Below are positions 8,241 through 18,010 of a DNA stretch of 64,000 bases, one piece after another. The notes beneath the pieces were generated by a model, which worked only from the letters and a program-made list of their open reading frames with translations, did no database searches and was not told the origin of the DNA. Source of the stretch: [Borrelia] turdi (GTDB taxonomy: Bacteria > Spirochaetota > Spirochaetia > Borreliales > Borreliaceae); contig NZ_QBLM01000002.1 of the NCBI RefSeq assembly GCF_008828755.2, positions 148,635 through 212,634 of the forward strand, given 5' to 3'. How positions within the stretch are numbered: position 1 is the stretch's first letter; each line of letters opens with the position of its first letter. Made by a program: the position numbers and the translations under genes.

Positions 8241-9020
8241 ATGTTGGGATTTTTTAATTTTAAAAACAAAAAGAAGAAAAAAGGAAACCCAAAAAATGAT
8301 CTTGAAGATAAGTCGAATATTGAAACTTCTTTGATAAAAAATTTCAATGCCCTTAAAGAGACTATTGTAAAAGAGATTATGATTCCCAGGATAGGGGTTA
8401 TATTTGTTGATTATGCTAAGAGTAAGGATGAGCTTTTAAAGGTTGTGACATCTAGTAGTCATTCAAGATTTCCCGTTTATCATGGTACTATTGACAATAT
8501 TATTGGAATAATTCATACAAGAGACGTGCTAGTGCATATGTGTAAAAAAGATTTCTACCAAATAGATTTAAAAGATATTATGCGAAAAGTTATGTTTGTT
8601 CCTGAAAGCAAAAAAACAGACTCTCTTTTAAAAGAATTTCAAGAAAATCATGTTCATATTGCAATTGTAGTTGATGAGTATGGCGGGGTTTCGGGGCTTG
8701 TAACTCTTGAGGATATTCTTGAAGAGATAGTGGGTGACATTCAGGATGAATTTGACAATGAGCTTGATGAAATAGTTCGCCTTGATGATGGGTCTTATCT
8801 TTGTGATGCAAGAATTTTAATAGAGGATTTAAATGAGAAGCTTAATTTAAATTTGCCAAATGGAGACTTTGATACTCTTGGGGGTTTTGTTTATGATCTT
8901 TTTGGGAGGATTCCTTTGAAAAATGAAAAGGTGGAATACAACAATTTGGTTTTTTCGATTAAAAATATGCATCAAAGAAATATTAAGGTAATAAAGATTT
9001 CCGAGAAGGAAGGTTTATGA
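8241..9020 (+). CDS. CorC/YbeX-type CBS-domain protein
   Basis: 259-residue soluble protein. It has a basic N-terminus, two CBS domains (about 45-165, with KEIMIPRIGV and VDEYGGVSGLVTLEDILEEIVG) and a C-terminal CorC/HlyC domain (about 180-255, FDTLGGFVYDLFGRIP). This is the domain order of CorC/YbeX, linked to Mg/Co efflux and ribosome maturation; the large membrane domain of CorB-type proteins is absent. It starts at the base after the ybeY stop and overlaps the next ATG, so the genes are co-translated. Confidence 0.9.
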   Translation: MLGFFNFKNKKKKKGNPKNDLEDKSNIETSLIKNFNALKETIVKEIMIPRIGVIFVDYAKSKDELLKVVTSSSHSRFPVYHGTIDNIIGIIHTRDVLVHMCKKDFYQIDLKDIMRKVMFVPESKKTDSLLKEFQENHVHIAIVVDEYGGVSGLVTLEDILEEIVGDIQDEFDNELDEIVRLDDGSYLCDARILIEDLNEKLNLNLPNGDFDTLGGFVYDLFGRIPLKNEKVEYNNLVFSIKNMHQRNIKVIKISEKEGL

Positions 9021-10990
9021 ATTTTAATCGATTTTTAATATTATTCCTTTTTAATTTTAGTGTTTTATTGGGCAGTGATACTACAGCATTAGGGCATTAT
9101 CAAAAGGCTAATGAGTATTATTTATCTAAAAGGTATTATGATGCTATTGATGAGCTTTTTGAGGCCATAAAAATTAATCCCAATTATTATGAAGCTTATA
9201 AATTTATTGCATCAATTTATTATTCTCTTAAAATATATACCCAAGCACAATTTTTCATAGAGAAAGCCTATAAAATGTCTAACGAAGACATTGAGTATAA
9301 AATTCTTTATGCAAATATATTATTAAAAAATAATAAAATTGATCAAGCAAAAAAAATATATTCTGAGGTTTTAGTTAAACAGAGAAATAATATTGATGCT
9401 TTGGTTGGACTTGCTTCAATTTTTGAAAAAAATGGATTATTCATAGCCGCTGCTAATTATTATTTGTCCATTCTTGATTATAGTCAAAATAATTATAGCG
9501 CGTTTGAACATCTTATTGATATTTATCAAAGACTAGGGATGCATGACAAGATTAGACATTTGATAAATAAAGTTAGGGTAAATTTTTTATCTTTTCCAGA
9601 TTTCCATAAAAGAGTAGCTGAATTTTATATTAGTATTAATAACTTGGGTCTTGCTGAAAAGTATGCTTTAAATTATTTGGCTTTAATTGAAAGTTCTTAT
9701 AAAGATTTTGGAGTTGTTGATGCATACCGATTGCTTGCGCTTGTTTATTTGCACGAATTTAAATATGAGGATGCAATAGAAGCATTACAGAAAGCTATTT
9801 TGGTTAATAAAGATTCTGATGAGCTTTATTATTTATTAGGGTATTCTTACTTAAAATTTGGGAATGTTGAAAAGGCTATTTTAAATTTAGAGCGAGCCAA
9901 AAATCTTAAAAAAGATTTAGAATTTTATAATATTGCTCTTGATGAGAGTTTTTTTGTATCTAATTTTAGAAATTTTTTGAAAAACAATTCCAATGTTAAA
10001 ATTTCTAAGCATTATGAAAATGAGGGGCTTAAAGCTTTTAAATCTTTAAATTTAAATAAAGCATTGTTTAATGTAAAAAATGCTGTTGATATTTGGCCTG
10101 ATAATGATAGTGCTAGGTTTTTGCTTTCAAAAATATATAAGCTTATGAATTTAGATATTATGGCTTATGAGCAGCTTTTTTATTTAGTAAAACAGAGAAA
10201 TTCTACGGATTCTAGAATTTTAGATTTTTATGATGTTGTGTCTTTTGATATTAGAAGATCTTTATTTTATAAATATGGATATAAAAGCATTTCCGATTTT
10301 AATAAGCTTTATGATGACAGGATGGTTTATAGAATTGCTATTTTTACTCAAAGTGAGAATAAGCTTTTTGGAGCAAACGATTTGATATTAAGATACTCTG
10401 AAAGGGTACTTGAGCGTAATTTAAATATAGAAATAGTTAACTATAATTTTGATTATAATAAAAATAGAGACTATCTAATTAATAATTTTTCCGAAGGATT
10501 TTCTTACTCAAGAAATAATAATTTAGATTTATTTTTAATTTTTGATTTCAAGGTAGATATTTTGAAAAATACAGCTACTTTGTTAGTGAATGTTTTTTCG
10601 GGGAAAACAGGGATTAAGGTTGGTTCTTTTTCTTACAATGTGGGGGGTGTTAATTATTTAAGCAATGTTTTAAATTCCTTTTCTAAAGATTTTCATGATT
10701 ATTTACCCAAAAAAGGAAAGATCCTTCAAATTAAAAATAATGATGTTCTTATTAATCTTGGCCAAGTAAACGGTGTTGTAAAAGGCGATGTTTTTTTGAT
10801 TCTTAAAGAAGGTGCTTTAAATAGTGACAACACTAGAGATTCTTCTTTTATTATTTACAAAAGATCAGATATTTTAGGAGAAATTTTAATTGAGGATATA
10901 AGTGATTATATTTCCAGAGGTATTATAAAATCTTCTATATTTTTAAAGGACTATATTCAAGAGGGAGTCACTGTGCTTGTAAAAAGATAG
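9017..10990 (+). CDS. Exported TPR-repeat protein
   Basis: 657 residues with an N-terminal signal (FLILFLFNFSVLLGS). Tetratricopeptide repeats span roughly residues 23-330 (for example ALGHYQKANEYYLSKRYYDA and ELYYLLGYSYLKFGNVEKA) and again near 335-400. The C-terminal part has a beta-rich domain, KILQIKNNDVLINLGQVNGV, similar to domains of envelope or flagellar-assembly proteins. It is probably a periplasmic scaffold. It overlaps the CorC gene (ATGA). The specific function is not known to me. Confidence 0.75.
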   Translation: MNFNRFLILFLFNFSVLLGSDTTALGHYQKANEYYLSKRYYDAIDELFEAIKINPNYYEAYKFIASIYYSLKIYTQAQFFIEKAYKMSNEDIEYKILYANILLKNNKIDQAKKIYSEVLVKQRNNIDALVGLASIFEKNGLFIAAANYYLSILDYSQNNYSAFEHLIDIYQRLGMHDKIRHLINKVRVNFLSFPDFHKRVAEFYISINNLGLAEKYALNYLALIESSYKDFGVVDAYRLLALVYLHEFKYEDAIEALQKAILVNKDSDELYYLLGYSYLKFGNVEKAILNLERAKNLKKDLEFYNIALDESFFVSNFRNFLKNNSNVKISKHYENEGLKAFKSLNLNKALFNVKNAVDIWPDNDSARFLLSKIYKLMNLDIMAYEQLFYLVKQRNSTDSRILDFYDVVSFDIRRSLFYKYGYKSISDFNKLYDDRMVYRIAIFTQSENKLFGANDLILRYSERVLERNLNIEIVNYNFDYNKNRDYLINNFSEGFSYSRNNNLDLFLIFDFKVDILKNTATLLVNVFSGKTGIKVGSFSYNVGGVNYLSNVLNSFSKDFHDYLPKKGKILQIKNNDVLINLGQVNGVVKGDVFLILKEGALNSDNTRDSSFIIYKRSDILGEILIEDISDYISRGIIKSSIFLKDYIQEGVTVLVKR

Positions 10991-10991
10991 T

Positions 10992-11021
10992 TTGACACTT
11001 GTTATTGATTTATGATTTAAT
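10992..11021 (+). promoter_or_regulatory. Promoter of the gap-pgk-tpiA operon
   Basis: A perfect -35 TTGACA (10992-10997) is followed after 18 bases by TTTAAT (11016-11021), five of six matches to TATAAT. It lies in the 73-base gap before gap, and GGAGG precedes the gap ATG. A strong sigma-70 type promoter would suit a highly expressed glycolytic operon. Confidence 0.6.
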
Positions 11022-11063
11022 AATTCTAGTAAGAATAAAATCAAAAAAATTGGAGGATTTTGT

Positions 11064-12071
11064 ATGAAATTGGCTATTAATGGTTTTGGTCGTATTGGTA
11101 GAAATGTTTTTAAGATTGCTTTTGAAAGAGGAATTGATGTTGTGGCAATAAATGATTTAACAGATCCTAAAACGCTTGCACATCTTTTAAAGTATGATTC
11201 TACTTTTGGAGTATATAATAAAAAAGTTGAATCAAGAGACGGTGCTATTGTTGTTGATGGAAGAGAAATAAAAATTATTGCAGAGAGAGATCCAAAAAAT
11301 CTTCCTTGGGCAAAACTTGGAATTGATGTTGTAATTGAATCAACAGGTGTTTTTTCATCAGCAACTAGTGATAAAGGAGGATATCTTGATCATGTCAATT
11401 ATGCTGGGGCTAAAAAAGTTATTTTAACAGTTCCTGCTAAGGATGAGATTAAAACAATAGTTCTTGGTGTAAATGATCGCGACATTAATTCTGATTTAAA
11501 GGCCGTATCAAATGCTTCATGTACAACCAATTGCTTGGCTCCTCTTGCAAAAGTACTTCATGAATCATTTGGAATTGAACAAGGGCTTATGACAACTGTT
11601 CATGCTTATACTAATGATCAAAGAATTTTGGATCTTCCTCATTCTGACCTTAGACGAGCAAGGGCTGCTGCACTTTCTATTATTCCAACTTCAACTGGTG
11701 CTGCAAAAGCAGTTGGACTTGTTTTGCCTGAACTTAAAGGAAAGTTGAATGGGACTTCAATGAGAGTGCCTGTGCCAACAGGTTCAATTGTTGATTTTAC
11801 AGTTCAACTCAAGAAAAAAGATGTTACAAAAGAAGAGATTAATTCTGTTCTCAAGAAGGCATCAGATACACCTGAGCTTAAAGGTATTTTGGGGTATACA
11901 GAAGATCCAATTGTATCTTCAGATATAAAGGGGAATTCTCATTCTTCTATTGTTGATGGTCTTGAGACAATGGTTCTTGAAAATGGGTTTGCAAAGGTGT
12001 TATCATGGTATGATAATGAGTTTGGATATTCTACAAGAGTAGTTGATCTTGCTCAAAAGTTGGTAAAATAA
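11064..12071 (+). CDS. gap: Glyceraldehyde-3-phosphate dehydrogenase
   Basis: 335-residue NAD-dependent GAPDH, converting glyceraldehyde-3-P plus Pi to 1,3-bisphosphoglycerate. The N-terminal Rossmann motif [12 protein letters not shown] is followed by the active-site [16 protein letters not shown] (Cys about 153) and the C-terminal [10 protein letters not shown]. Full length. First gene of a gap-pgk-tpiA cluster, with its own promoter and a good GGAGG. Confidence 0.98.
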   Translation: MKLAINGFGRIGRNVFKIAFERGIDVVAINDLTDPKTLAHLLKYDSTFGVYNKKVESRDGAIVVDGREIKIIAERDPKNLPWAKLGIDVVIESTGVFSSATSDKGGYLDHVNYAGAKKVILTVPAKDEIKTIVLGVNDRDINSDLKAVSNASCTTNCLAPLAKVLHESFGIEQGLMTTVHAYTNDQRILDLPHSDLRRARAAALSIIPTSTGAAKAVGLVLPELKGKLNGTSMRVPVPTGSIVDFTVQLKKKDVTKEEINSVLKKASDTPELKGILGYTEDPIVSSDIKGNSHSSIVDGLETMVLENGFAKVLSWYDNEFGYSTRVVDLAQKLVK

Positions 12072-12096
12072 GCAGGAATGCTTGTAAGGTAATAAA

Positions 12097-13278
12097 ATGT
12101 CAATAAAAACAGTAAAAGACTTTAATAGTTTTGCAGGCAAGCGAGCTTTAGTAAGATGTGATTTTAATGTTCCCCTAAAAGAGGGGAGCATTAGTGATGA
12201 TACTAGAATAAAGGCTGCATTGCCCACAATAGAATATCTAAAAGAAAGAGGAGCTAAGATTGTGCTTATAAGTCATTTGGGTAGACCAGAGGGCAAAAAG
12301 AATCTTAAATATTCTCTTAAACCCGTTGCCAATAGATTGTCAGAGCTTTTAGGCCAGGATGTTAGGATGCTTTCTGATTGTATTGGAAGCGAAATTGTAA
12401 ATAATACTTTGCAAATGGAAGATGGCGATGTTGTATTGCTTGAAAATGTAAGGTTTTATTCAGAAGAGGAAAAAAACGATAAAAGTTTTGCAAAAAAACT
12501 TTCTGAGAATGGAGATATTTTTGTAAATGATGCTTTTGGTGCGGCTCATAGGGCTCATGCTTCAACGGTAGGGGTTTCCAATTATTTGCCATCTGTTGGT
12601 GGATTTTTAATGGAAAAAGAAGACAAATTTCTTGGAGAAGTATTAAAAAATCCTGAAAAGCCATTTGTTTCGATTATTGGTGGATCTAAGGTTTCTTCAA
12701 AGATTGCAGTACTAGAATCGCTTTTATCAAAGTCAAATGTAGTTGTGATTGGCGGTGGAATGGCCTATACTTTTTTGCATTCCAAAGGATATTCTATAGG
12801 TAAATCTCTTTTAGAAGTTGAATATGTTGATATAGCTTCTTCTTTTTTAAATAAAGCAAAGGAGTTGGGTGTTAAAGTAATTTTACCACTTGATCACATT
12901 GTAGCAGACGATTTTAATAAAAATTCTACTCCTGAGTATATTGATTCCTTTAATATTCCTGAAAACAAGATTGGTATGGATGTTGGAGTAAATACTTTAA
13001 ATGAAATCGAAAAGGTTATAAAGCCTGCCAAGACTATAATTTGGAATGGCCCTCTTGGTGTATTTGAATTTGATTTATTTTCAAAAGGAACTGCAAAGGT
13101 TGCCGAAATGGTAGCATCTTGCTCAGCTTTAACTATTGTTGGTGGTGGAGATTCTGTGGCAGCTGTTAATAAATTTAATTTATCTGATAAGATCACGCAT
13201 GTTTCAACAGGTGGTGGTGCGTCACTTGAATATCTTGAAGGTAGGATCTTGCCAGGCATTAAGGTTTTGGAGAAGTAA
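12097..13278 (+). CDS. pgk: Phosphoglycerate kinase
   Basis: 393-residue two-domain kinase that makes ATP from 1,3-bisphosphoglycerate. Visible motifs: [11 protein letters not shown] (about 16-26), [11 protein letters not shown] (about 55), [13 protein letters not shown] (about 145), and the nucleotide loops [11 protein letters not shown] (about 316) and [11 protein letters not shown] (about 348). It lies 25 bases after gap; tpiA starts two bases after its stop. Confidence 0.98.
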   Translation: MSIKTVKDFNSFAGKRALVRCDFNVPLKEGSISDDTRIKAALPTIEYLKERGAKIVLISHLGRPEGKKNLKYSLKPVANRLSELLGQDVRMLSDCIGSEIVNNTLQMEDGDVVLLENVRFYSEEEKNDKSFAKKLSENGDIFVNDAFGAAHRAHASTVGVSNYLPSVGGFLMEKEDKFLGEVLKNPEKPFVSIIGGSKVSSKIAVLESLLSKSNVVVIGGGMAYTFLHSKGYSIGKSLLEVEYVDIASSFLNKAKELGVKVILPLDHIVADDFNKNSTPEYIDSFNIPENKIGMDVGVNTLNEIEKVIKPAKTIIWNGPLGVFEFDLFSKGTAKVAEMVASCSALTIVGGGDSVAAVNKFNLSDKITHVSTGGGASLEYLEGRILPGIKVLEK

Positions 13279-13279
13279 A

Positions 13280-14041
13280 GTGAGAAAAACATTTTTAGCA
13301 GGAAATTGGAAAATGCATTATACAAGTACAGAAGCTTGTATTGTTGCAAAAAAAATTGCTACTGAAGTTAAAACTTTAAAGAATGATTTTGTAATAATGA
13401 TAACTCCTCCATTTACGGCGTTGTCTAAGGTTTCAGAATGTATTAAGGATAGTAATATTCTTCTTGGTGCTCAAAACATGTCTTATATGGAGAGTGGAGC
13501 AAGGACAGGTGAAATTTCACCTTTAATGCTTTTAGAATTTGGAGTAGAATATGTTATACTTGGTCATTCTGAATGTAGATTGTATTTAGCAGAAACAGAT
13601 GAAATAATAAATAAAAAGATTCTTGCAGGGCTTAAGCATCCTTTTAAGTATTTAATTCTTTGTGTTGGAGAAACTCTTGATGAGAGAAGCTCTGGAAAAA
13701 CTTTAGATGTTGTTTTAGGTCAAGTTAAAAAGGGATTAGATGGCGTTTCTGAATCAGATATTAAAAGAATAATTTTAGCCTATGAGCCTGTTTGGGCGAT
13801 TGGAACGGGTAAAACCGCAACTAAGGAAGAAGCAGAAGAAATTCATAAGGCAATTAGGCTTGAAATTATGAGTCTTTATTCAAAGTCAGCTTCAGATAAT
13901 ATTATAATTCAATATGGAGGTTCTGTTAATTCGAGCAATGTAAAAGAACTTATGAATGAGCCTGATATTGATGGTGCGTTAATAGGTGGGGCATCTTTGA
14001 AGGCTGAATCTTTTTTATCTATAATTAATAACGTTCGTTAG
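13280..14041 (+). CDS. tpiA: Triosephosphate isomerase
   Basis: 253-residue TIM barrel interconverting DHAP and glyceraldehyde-3-P. Motifs: FLAGNWKMH (catalytic Lys near 12), ILGHSECR (catalytic His near 95), [11 protein letters not shown] (catalytic Glu near 168) and the phosphate loop YGGSVN near 212. The start is GTG at 13280, two bases after the pgk stop, with GGAGAAG upstream; the longer open frame inside pgk is not the gene. Length is normal. Confidence 0.97.
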   Translation: MRKTFLAGNWKMHYTSTEACIVAKKIATEVKTLKNDFVIMITPPFTALSKVSECIKDSNILLGAQNMSYMESGARTGEISPLMLLEFGVEYVILGHSECRLYLAETDEIINKKILAGLKHPFKYLILCVGETLDERSSGKTLDVVLGQVKKGLDGVSESDIKRIILAYEPVWAIGTGKTATKEEAEEIHKAIRLEIMSLYSKSASDNIIIQYGGSVNSSNVKELMNEPDIDGALIGGASLKAESFLSIINNVR

Positions 14042-14056
14042 TTAAAGAGGTTTGTT

Positions 14057-14419
14057 TTGGATTTAGTTAGATTTTTTATTTTTATAATTTTTGTTATTGT
14101 TTCAATTTTTATTATCCTTTTAATTTTAATTCAAGATGAGCAGGGTGATGGAATAGGCGGTGTTTTTGGAGGCGGTAGTTCTTCTATTTTTGGGGCAAAG
14201 TCTTCAAGTGTTGCTGTAAAAATTACTGGATTTTTTATAGCATTCTTTTTTATCTTTGTGGTTTTGTTATCTTTTATGAATAGTAGAAGAGCAGATAATA
14301 GCTTTTTAGATGACATAAAGACGGAAAATAAGAATAGTTCAACTTTCTGGGATAATGATAATAATAAATCAGATACTAATATTAATGAAGTTGAAGAAAA
14401 GAGTTTGAAAGAAAAATAA
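14057..14419 (+). CDS. secG: Protein translocase subunit SecG
   Basis: 120-residue SecG of the SecYEG channel. Two membrane helices (about 4-25 and 50-72) flank the conserved loop with GGVFGGGSSSIFGAKSS. The tail (about 80-120) is hydrophilic and acidic. TTG start at 14057 with AAAGAGG about 7 bases upstream. It sits 15 bases behind tpiA, the same tpiA-secG order found in many bacteria, and is probably in the same transcript. Confidence 0.94.
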   Translation: MDLVRFFIFIIFVIVSIFIILLILIQDEQGDGIGGVFGGGSSSIFGAKSSSVAVKITGFFIAFFFIFVVLLSFMNSRRADNSFLDDIKTENKNSSTFWDNDNNKSDTNINEVEEKSLKEK

Positions 14420-14523
14420 TATTAAATTGATTACTGTTGTGCTATGCTATTTACTATGATAAGTATTTTACATAGAGAGTTCCTTTTTTATGCGAAGTGA
14501 TTTTAAATCATAACTTGTCAATT

Positions 14524-15195
14524 TTATTGAAAGTTTATTTCATTTATATTGTGTTTTTTTAAATAATTTAAAGCATTGCTAAAATGATTTGAGCCTAAAA
14601 ATCCATTGTTTGCTGAATATGGAGATGGATGACTTGTTTCAAGAATTAGGTGCTTTGATGGATCAATGAGTTTTTTTTTACTTCTTGCTAGATTGCCCCA
14701 AAGCATAAATACAATGTTTTTCAAATTTTTAGAGATTATTTTTATTACTTCATCTGTGAAAATTTCCCATCCAATAGCTTTGTGAGAAGAAGGCTTGCCT
14801 TCTTCGACCGTTAGGATTGTATTTATTAAAAATACACCCTGAATTGCCCATCTTTTTAAATCTCCGTTTGGAATGGTTTTTATTTTTAAACTTTTTTCTA
14901 TTTCTTTAAATATGTTTTGCAAAGACGGGGGAATTTTAATTTTTGAATCTACAGAAAAAGCAAGTCCATTTGCTTGATTTTTTCCATGATATGGATCTTG
15001 TCCAATTATTACCACTTTTATGTCTTTAAATGGCAAAGAATTAAAAGCATTAAATATAAGTTTTGGAGGAGGAAATATTTTTTCTTTTTTTGTTTTATAT
15101 TCATGTTTTATAAATTTCACAAGTTTTTTAAAGTATTCCTTGTTAAATTCATTGTTTAAAACTTTTTCCCAAGATTCTTCAATTTTTACTTTCAT
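14524..15195 (-). CDS. ung: Uracil-DNA glycosylase
   Basis: 223-residue family 1 UDG that excises uracil from DNA. Motif [18 protein letters not shown] (catalytic Asp, about 63-80) and the intercalation loop HPSPYSA with catalytic His (about 188) are intact. No Shine-Dalgarno is visible. A TATAAT (reverse strand, 15202-15207) lies only 6 bases before the ATG, so the mRNA may be leaderless. It is convergent with secG and divergent from the SpoU methyltransferase gene. Confidence 0.96.
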   Translation of the reverse strand: MKVKIEESWEKVLNNEFNKEYFKKLVKFIKHEYKTKKEKIFPPPKLIFNAFNSLPFKDIKVVIIGQDPYHGKNQANGLAFSVDSKIKIPPSLQNIFKEIEKSLKIKTIPNGDLKRWAIQGVFLINTILTVEEGKPSSHKAIGWEIFTDEVIKIISKNLKNIVFMLWGNLARSKKKLIDPSKHLILETSHPSPYSANNGFLGSNHFSNALNYLKKHNINEINFQ

Positions 15196-15201
15196 TTTTG
15201 T

Positions 15202-15207
15202 ATTATA
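15202..15207 (-). promoter_or_regulatory. -10 element directly before ung (possible leaderless start)
   Basis: Reverse-strand TATAAT ends 6 bases before the ung ATG, so transcription would begin at or next to the start codon. No convincing -35 or Shine-Dalgarno is seen. Compare the similar arrangement at ruvA. Confidence 0.4.
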
Positions 15208-15273
15208 TAAGAAATAGTTTGTATTTGAAATATATGAAGTACTGCTTTACTGTTTTAAAATTTAATTTTTATT

Positions 15274-15930
15274 ATGGATGCTGATGTATTAAAAAGAATA
15301 GATATTTTGTCTAAATTTATTACAGATGAAAAAAAAGCTAGGATTGAAAGAGTATTAAGTAGTCGCACCAATTATTTAACATTTGTGCTTGAAGATATTT
15401 TTCAGCCTCAAAATGCAAGTGCTACCATTAGGACAGGTGAAATTTTAGGACTTAGCGATGTTCATATTATTAGTAAAAAAAATAAGCACATCTTAAATCC
15501 AGATGTTACTTTAGGGTCTTCGCAATGGATAAATTTAAATAAATACAATAATACTGAGTTTGCAATTGATAGATTAAAGTCTAATGGATATAGCATAGTG
15601 GCCACATCTTTGAATGAACAATCAATAAATCTTGAAAATTTTCCAATTAACAATAAAATGGCAATATTTTTTGGGACAGAGTTAACAGGTCTTAGTGAAG
15701 AAGTCTTGAAAGCTGCCGATTTATATGTAAAAATACCCATGTATGGATTTACTCAAAGCTATAACATTTCTGTAGCTGTTGCGATAATTATGTATTCTTT
15801 ATTGACTCGCCTAAGAAAAAGTGGTATTGATTACATGTTAAATGATGCTGAGAAATTAAATTTGAGATTAAAATACTATAGACAAGTTGTTAAAAATTAT
15901 CAATTTATTGAAAATCTTATTAATTCTTAA
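15274..15930 (+). CDS. SpoU/TrmH-family RNA 2'-O-methyltransferase
   Basis: 218-residue SAM-dependent SPOUT enzyme. The three SpoU motifs are readable: NASATIRTGEILGL (about 49), IFFGTELTGLSEEVL (about 131) and VKIPMYGFTQSYNISVAVAI (about 149-168). The best match in style is TrmH, which makes Gm18 in tRNA; the exact target is inferred. Its stop overlaps the stop of the facing membrane-protein gene, sharing TTAA at 15927-15930. Confidence 0.88.
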   Translation: MDADVLKRIDILSKFITDEKKARIERVLSSRTNYLTFVLEDIFQPQNASATIRTGEILGLSDVHIISKKNKHILNPDVTLGSSQWINLNKYNNTEFAIDRLKSNGYSIVATSLNEQSINLENFPINNKMAIFFGTELTGLSEEVLKAADLYVKIPMYGFTQSYNISVAVAIIMYSLLTRLRKSGIDYMLNDAEKLNLRLKYYRQVVKNYQFIENLINS

Positions 15931-16628
15931 ACTTCTCTTATTCTTTTCCAAGAATTTATAAATAAATAAAAAATGGTGTCAATTATAATTATTGTTAATG
16001 TAATAATTAGAGAACCTTTTATAAGTTCGATATTTTTTGTTTCGGGGTAGAATTTAAATATTGTATTTATAGATATTGAAACTAGTAAATTAGCCATATA
16101 TCCAGAAATTAGCCTTGATAGAGGATGAATAATCCATAAAGATTTTATTTTTATTTGTTTAAAATAATTATACAGTGAGATATTTATATATTGAGATAGA
16201 AAAAACACATATGTTCCAATTAATATTGTTAGAATGTATGTAAAATTATTGAACAATATTTTAAAATGAATATCCGAAGTGTCTAATTTATTATGATTAA
16301 ATAATATCATAAAATTAATCATAATTGTAAAAGTTATGTTTAATAAAAGACTCAGTATTATGGAATTTGTTGCCTCTTTTTTGTTATATTTTTCTACTAT
16401 TAAGTTTAAAGAGAATAATGCCGATAAAAAAGTAATACCTGATAAATTTAAAGATATTTCAAATGTTTTTAAATTTCTTAATATTATAATATTTGATATT
16501 GTTGAAATAATTGCATTGAAACAAAAAAGACCGGATTTTCCGAAAAATCTGTAAAGAATTCCCAATGTTATATATGTAAAGAGAAGTATCCCTATCCATA
16601 AGTTTAAATCAAACATATCCTGATTCAT
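15927..16628 (-). CDS. Divergent VUT/YhhQ-like membrane protein (paralogue of the next gene)
   Basis: 233 residues, six or seven hydrophobic helices. The layout and segments (NLIVEKYNKKEATNSIIL; HPLSRLISGYMANLLVSISI) parallel those in the neighbouring VUT-family protein, so I read it as a diverged paralogue. The signature Asp-Glu pair of the family (DxLSEfYG) has changed to NLIVEKY. It is the second gene of a leftward pair and convergent with the SpoU gene, with overlapping stop codons. Function not known; transport is inferred. Confidence 0.6.
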   Translation of the reverse strand: MNQDMFDLNLWIGILLFTYITLGILYRFFGKSGLFCFNAIISTISNIIILRNLKTFEISLNLSGITFLSALFSLNLIVEKYNKKEATNSIILSLLLNITFTIMINFMILFNHNKLDTSDIHFKILFNNFTYILTILIGTYVFFLSQYINISLYNYFKQIKIKSLWIIHPLSRLISGYMANLLVSISINTIFKFYPETKNIELIKGSLIITLTIIIIDTIFYLFINSWKRIREV

Positions 16629-16692
16629 AGCATTTAATTTTACCAGATTAATTATTTTAGATAAAGTTTTTTATTTATATAAAATAACTTTT

Positions 16693-17367
16693 TTATTTTT
16701 GAAGTTTTATATATTTTGCAAAATATATAAAAGGTGTTCCTAAAATTGCTGCTAAACCTTTAATTAGGTATGTGGAAATTACTATATCTAGGAAAGCTTG
16801 CTTTGGAAATACCTTAAAATAAGTTGCTATACTTACAAAAATTATTGTATCTACTAAGCCGCTTATTAATGTTGATCCATTGGTTCTGAAAAATAAAAAC
16901 CTAGGAAATTTTTTTTTAATAAACTGATATAGGTATACATCGTTTAATTGGGATACTAGGTATGCAACAAGAGAGGCTAATAGTAAAGCTGGGATTGAAG
17001 AGAAAATAGCTTCTAAGCTTTTAAAATTTTCTTGACTTCTATTTGACATAAAGTGAATTTGGGCATTTGTTAATACTGCAAAGACAATAAAACTAATAAA
17101 TCCAATATAAACGGCTTTTTTTGAAGTTTTTTTTCCATAAAATTCTGAGAGAATATCTGTTGCAATGTATGACGAGGCATAAATAATGTTGCCTAATGTA
17201 GCATTAATTCCAAATATTGTAATTTGTTTTAAAACTTGAATGTTTGCTATAATAATTGCTACTGCAACCCATGCAAATAATCCGTTTTTTTTAAAAAAAA
17301 GGAATATAATAATCAAAAATGAATAAGTAGTAATTAGCATAACGAACCATAAAATTTCATTAAACAT
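16693..17367 (-). CDS. VUT family membrane protein (queuosine-precursor transporter type, YhhQ)
   Basis: 224-residue integral membrane protein with about six helices. It carries the family signature SYIATDILSEFYGKK (about 68-82) and the C-terminal segment STLISGLVDTIIFVSIATY (about 165-183). E. coli YhhQ in this family imports the queuosine precursors preQ0/preQ1. The window also encodes queA, a late queuosine step, but no precursor synthesis, which fits salvage. It is transcribed leftward, upstream of its paralogue. Family is firm; substrate is inference. Confidence 0.8.
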   Translation of the reverse strand: MFNEILWFVMLITTYSFLIIIFLFFKKNGLFAWVAVAIIIANIQVLKQITIFGINATLGNIIYASSYIATDILSEFYGKKTSKKAVYIGFISFIVFAVLTNAQIHFMSNRSQENFKSLEAIFSSIPALLLASLVAYLVSQLNDVYLYQFIKKKFPRFLFFRTNGSTLISGLVDTIIFVSIATYFKVFPKQAFLDIVISTYLIKGLAAILGTPFIYFAKYIKLQK

Positions 17368-17447
17368 ACAATTCTCTTTTAGTAATATTAGTAATATCAG
17401 ATTTACTATTATAAAATTTTAGTTTAGTTTTTGCAAATAATGCAATA

Positions 17448-17476
17448 TTGTTGTTTTCTTGAAACTATGGTAAAAT
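17448..17476 (+). promoter_or_regulatory. Promoter of tmRNA
   Basis: TTGTTG (17448-17453), a 17-base spacer and TAAAAT (17471-17476), with an extended -10 TGG just before it. The expected start is about 7-8 bases later, leaving a short 5' leader before mature tmRNA at 17490. Confidence 0.55.
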
Positions 17477-17489
17477 GGCACTTGCATGG

Positions 17490-17848
17490 GGGGATGTTTT
17501 GGATTTGACTGAAAATGCTAATATTGTAAGTTGCAGGCAGAGGGAATCTCTTAAAACTTCTAAAATAAATGCAAAAAATAATAACTTTACAAGCTCAAAC
17601 CTTGTAATGGCTGCTTAAGTTAGCAGAGAGTTTTGTTGAATTTGGCTTTGAGGTTCACTTATACTCTTTTTGACATCGAAGCTTGCTTAAAAATGTTTTC
17701 AGGTTGATTTTTAGGGACTTTTATACTTGAGAGCAATTTGGCGGTTTGCTAGTATTTCCAAACCATATTGCTTAATAAAATACTAGATAAGCTTGTAGAA
17801 GCTTATGGTATTGTTTTTAGGACGCGGGTTCAATTCCCGCCATCTCCA
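17490..17848 (+). ncRNA. ssrA: Transfer-messenger RNA (tmRNA)
   Basis: 359-base tmRNA that rescues stalled ribosomes by trans-translation. The 5' end GGGGATG pairs with CATCTCC at the 3' end, and the T-arm GCGGGTTCAATTCCCGC precedes it. The tag frame starts at GCA 17571 and reads AKNNNFTSSNLVMAA then TAA (17616-17618). The 3' CCA is not encoded: after discriminator A at 17848 come T residues. Its protein partner SmpB is encoded at 33053-33505. Confidence 0.96.
17571..17618 (+). other. tmRNA proteolysis-tag reading frame
   Basis: Resume codon GCA followed by 14 codons and TAA encodes AKNNNFTSSNLVMAA. The hydrophobic end (VMAA) is the part expected to be recognised by ClpXP-type proteases. It has no start codon, as usual for tmRNA tags. 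Confidence 0.95.
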
Positions 17849-17924
17849 TTTATTTTATTCTTTTGTATATCTTTTAAATATAAAAAGCATTGCTAAATTT
17901 AGAGGTTTTGTAATCATTATTTAA

Positions 17925-17996
17925 AGCGTCCTATCGGAATCGAACCGACATCATTAGCTTGGAAGGCTAAGGTAATAGCCATTATACGAAGGACGC
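17925..17996 (-). tRNA. tRNA-Gly (anticodon TCC)
   Basis: 72-base reverse-strand cloverleaf. The acceptor stem GCGTCCT/AGGACGC has discriminator T, as expected for glycine. The anticodon arm TTAGC-CTTCCAA-GCTAA places TCC in the loop, and the T-arm is TCGGTTCGATTCCGA. CCA is not encoded. It is convergent with tmRNA, separated by 76 AT-rich bases. Confidence 0.96.
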
Positions 17997-18010
17997 AAGA
18001 CGATACTTTA

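Noticed and set aside
13136..13279. Upstream extension of tpiA inside pgk
   Set aside because: The frame is open but the true N-terminus ([12 protein letters not shown]) starts at GTG 13280, with GGAGAAG before it.
12894..13349. 151-codon open frame antisense to pgk/tpiA
   Set aside because: Composition and position are those of a shadow of pgk; no ribosome site and no recognisable domain.
17459..17476. TTGAAA as -35 of tmRNA
   Set aside because: Spacing to TAAAAT is 6 bases; TTGTTG at 17448 gives the correct 17.
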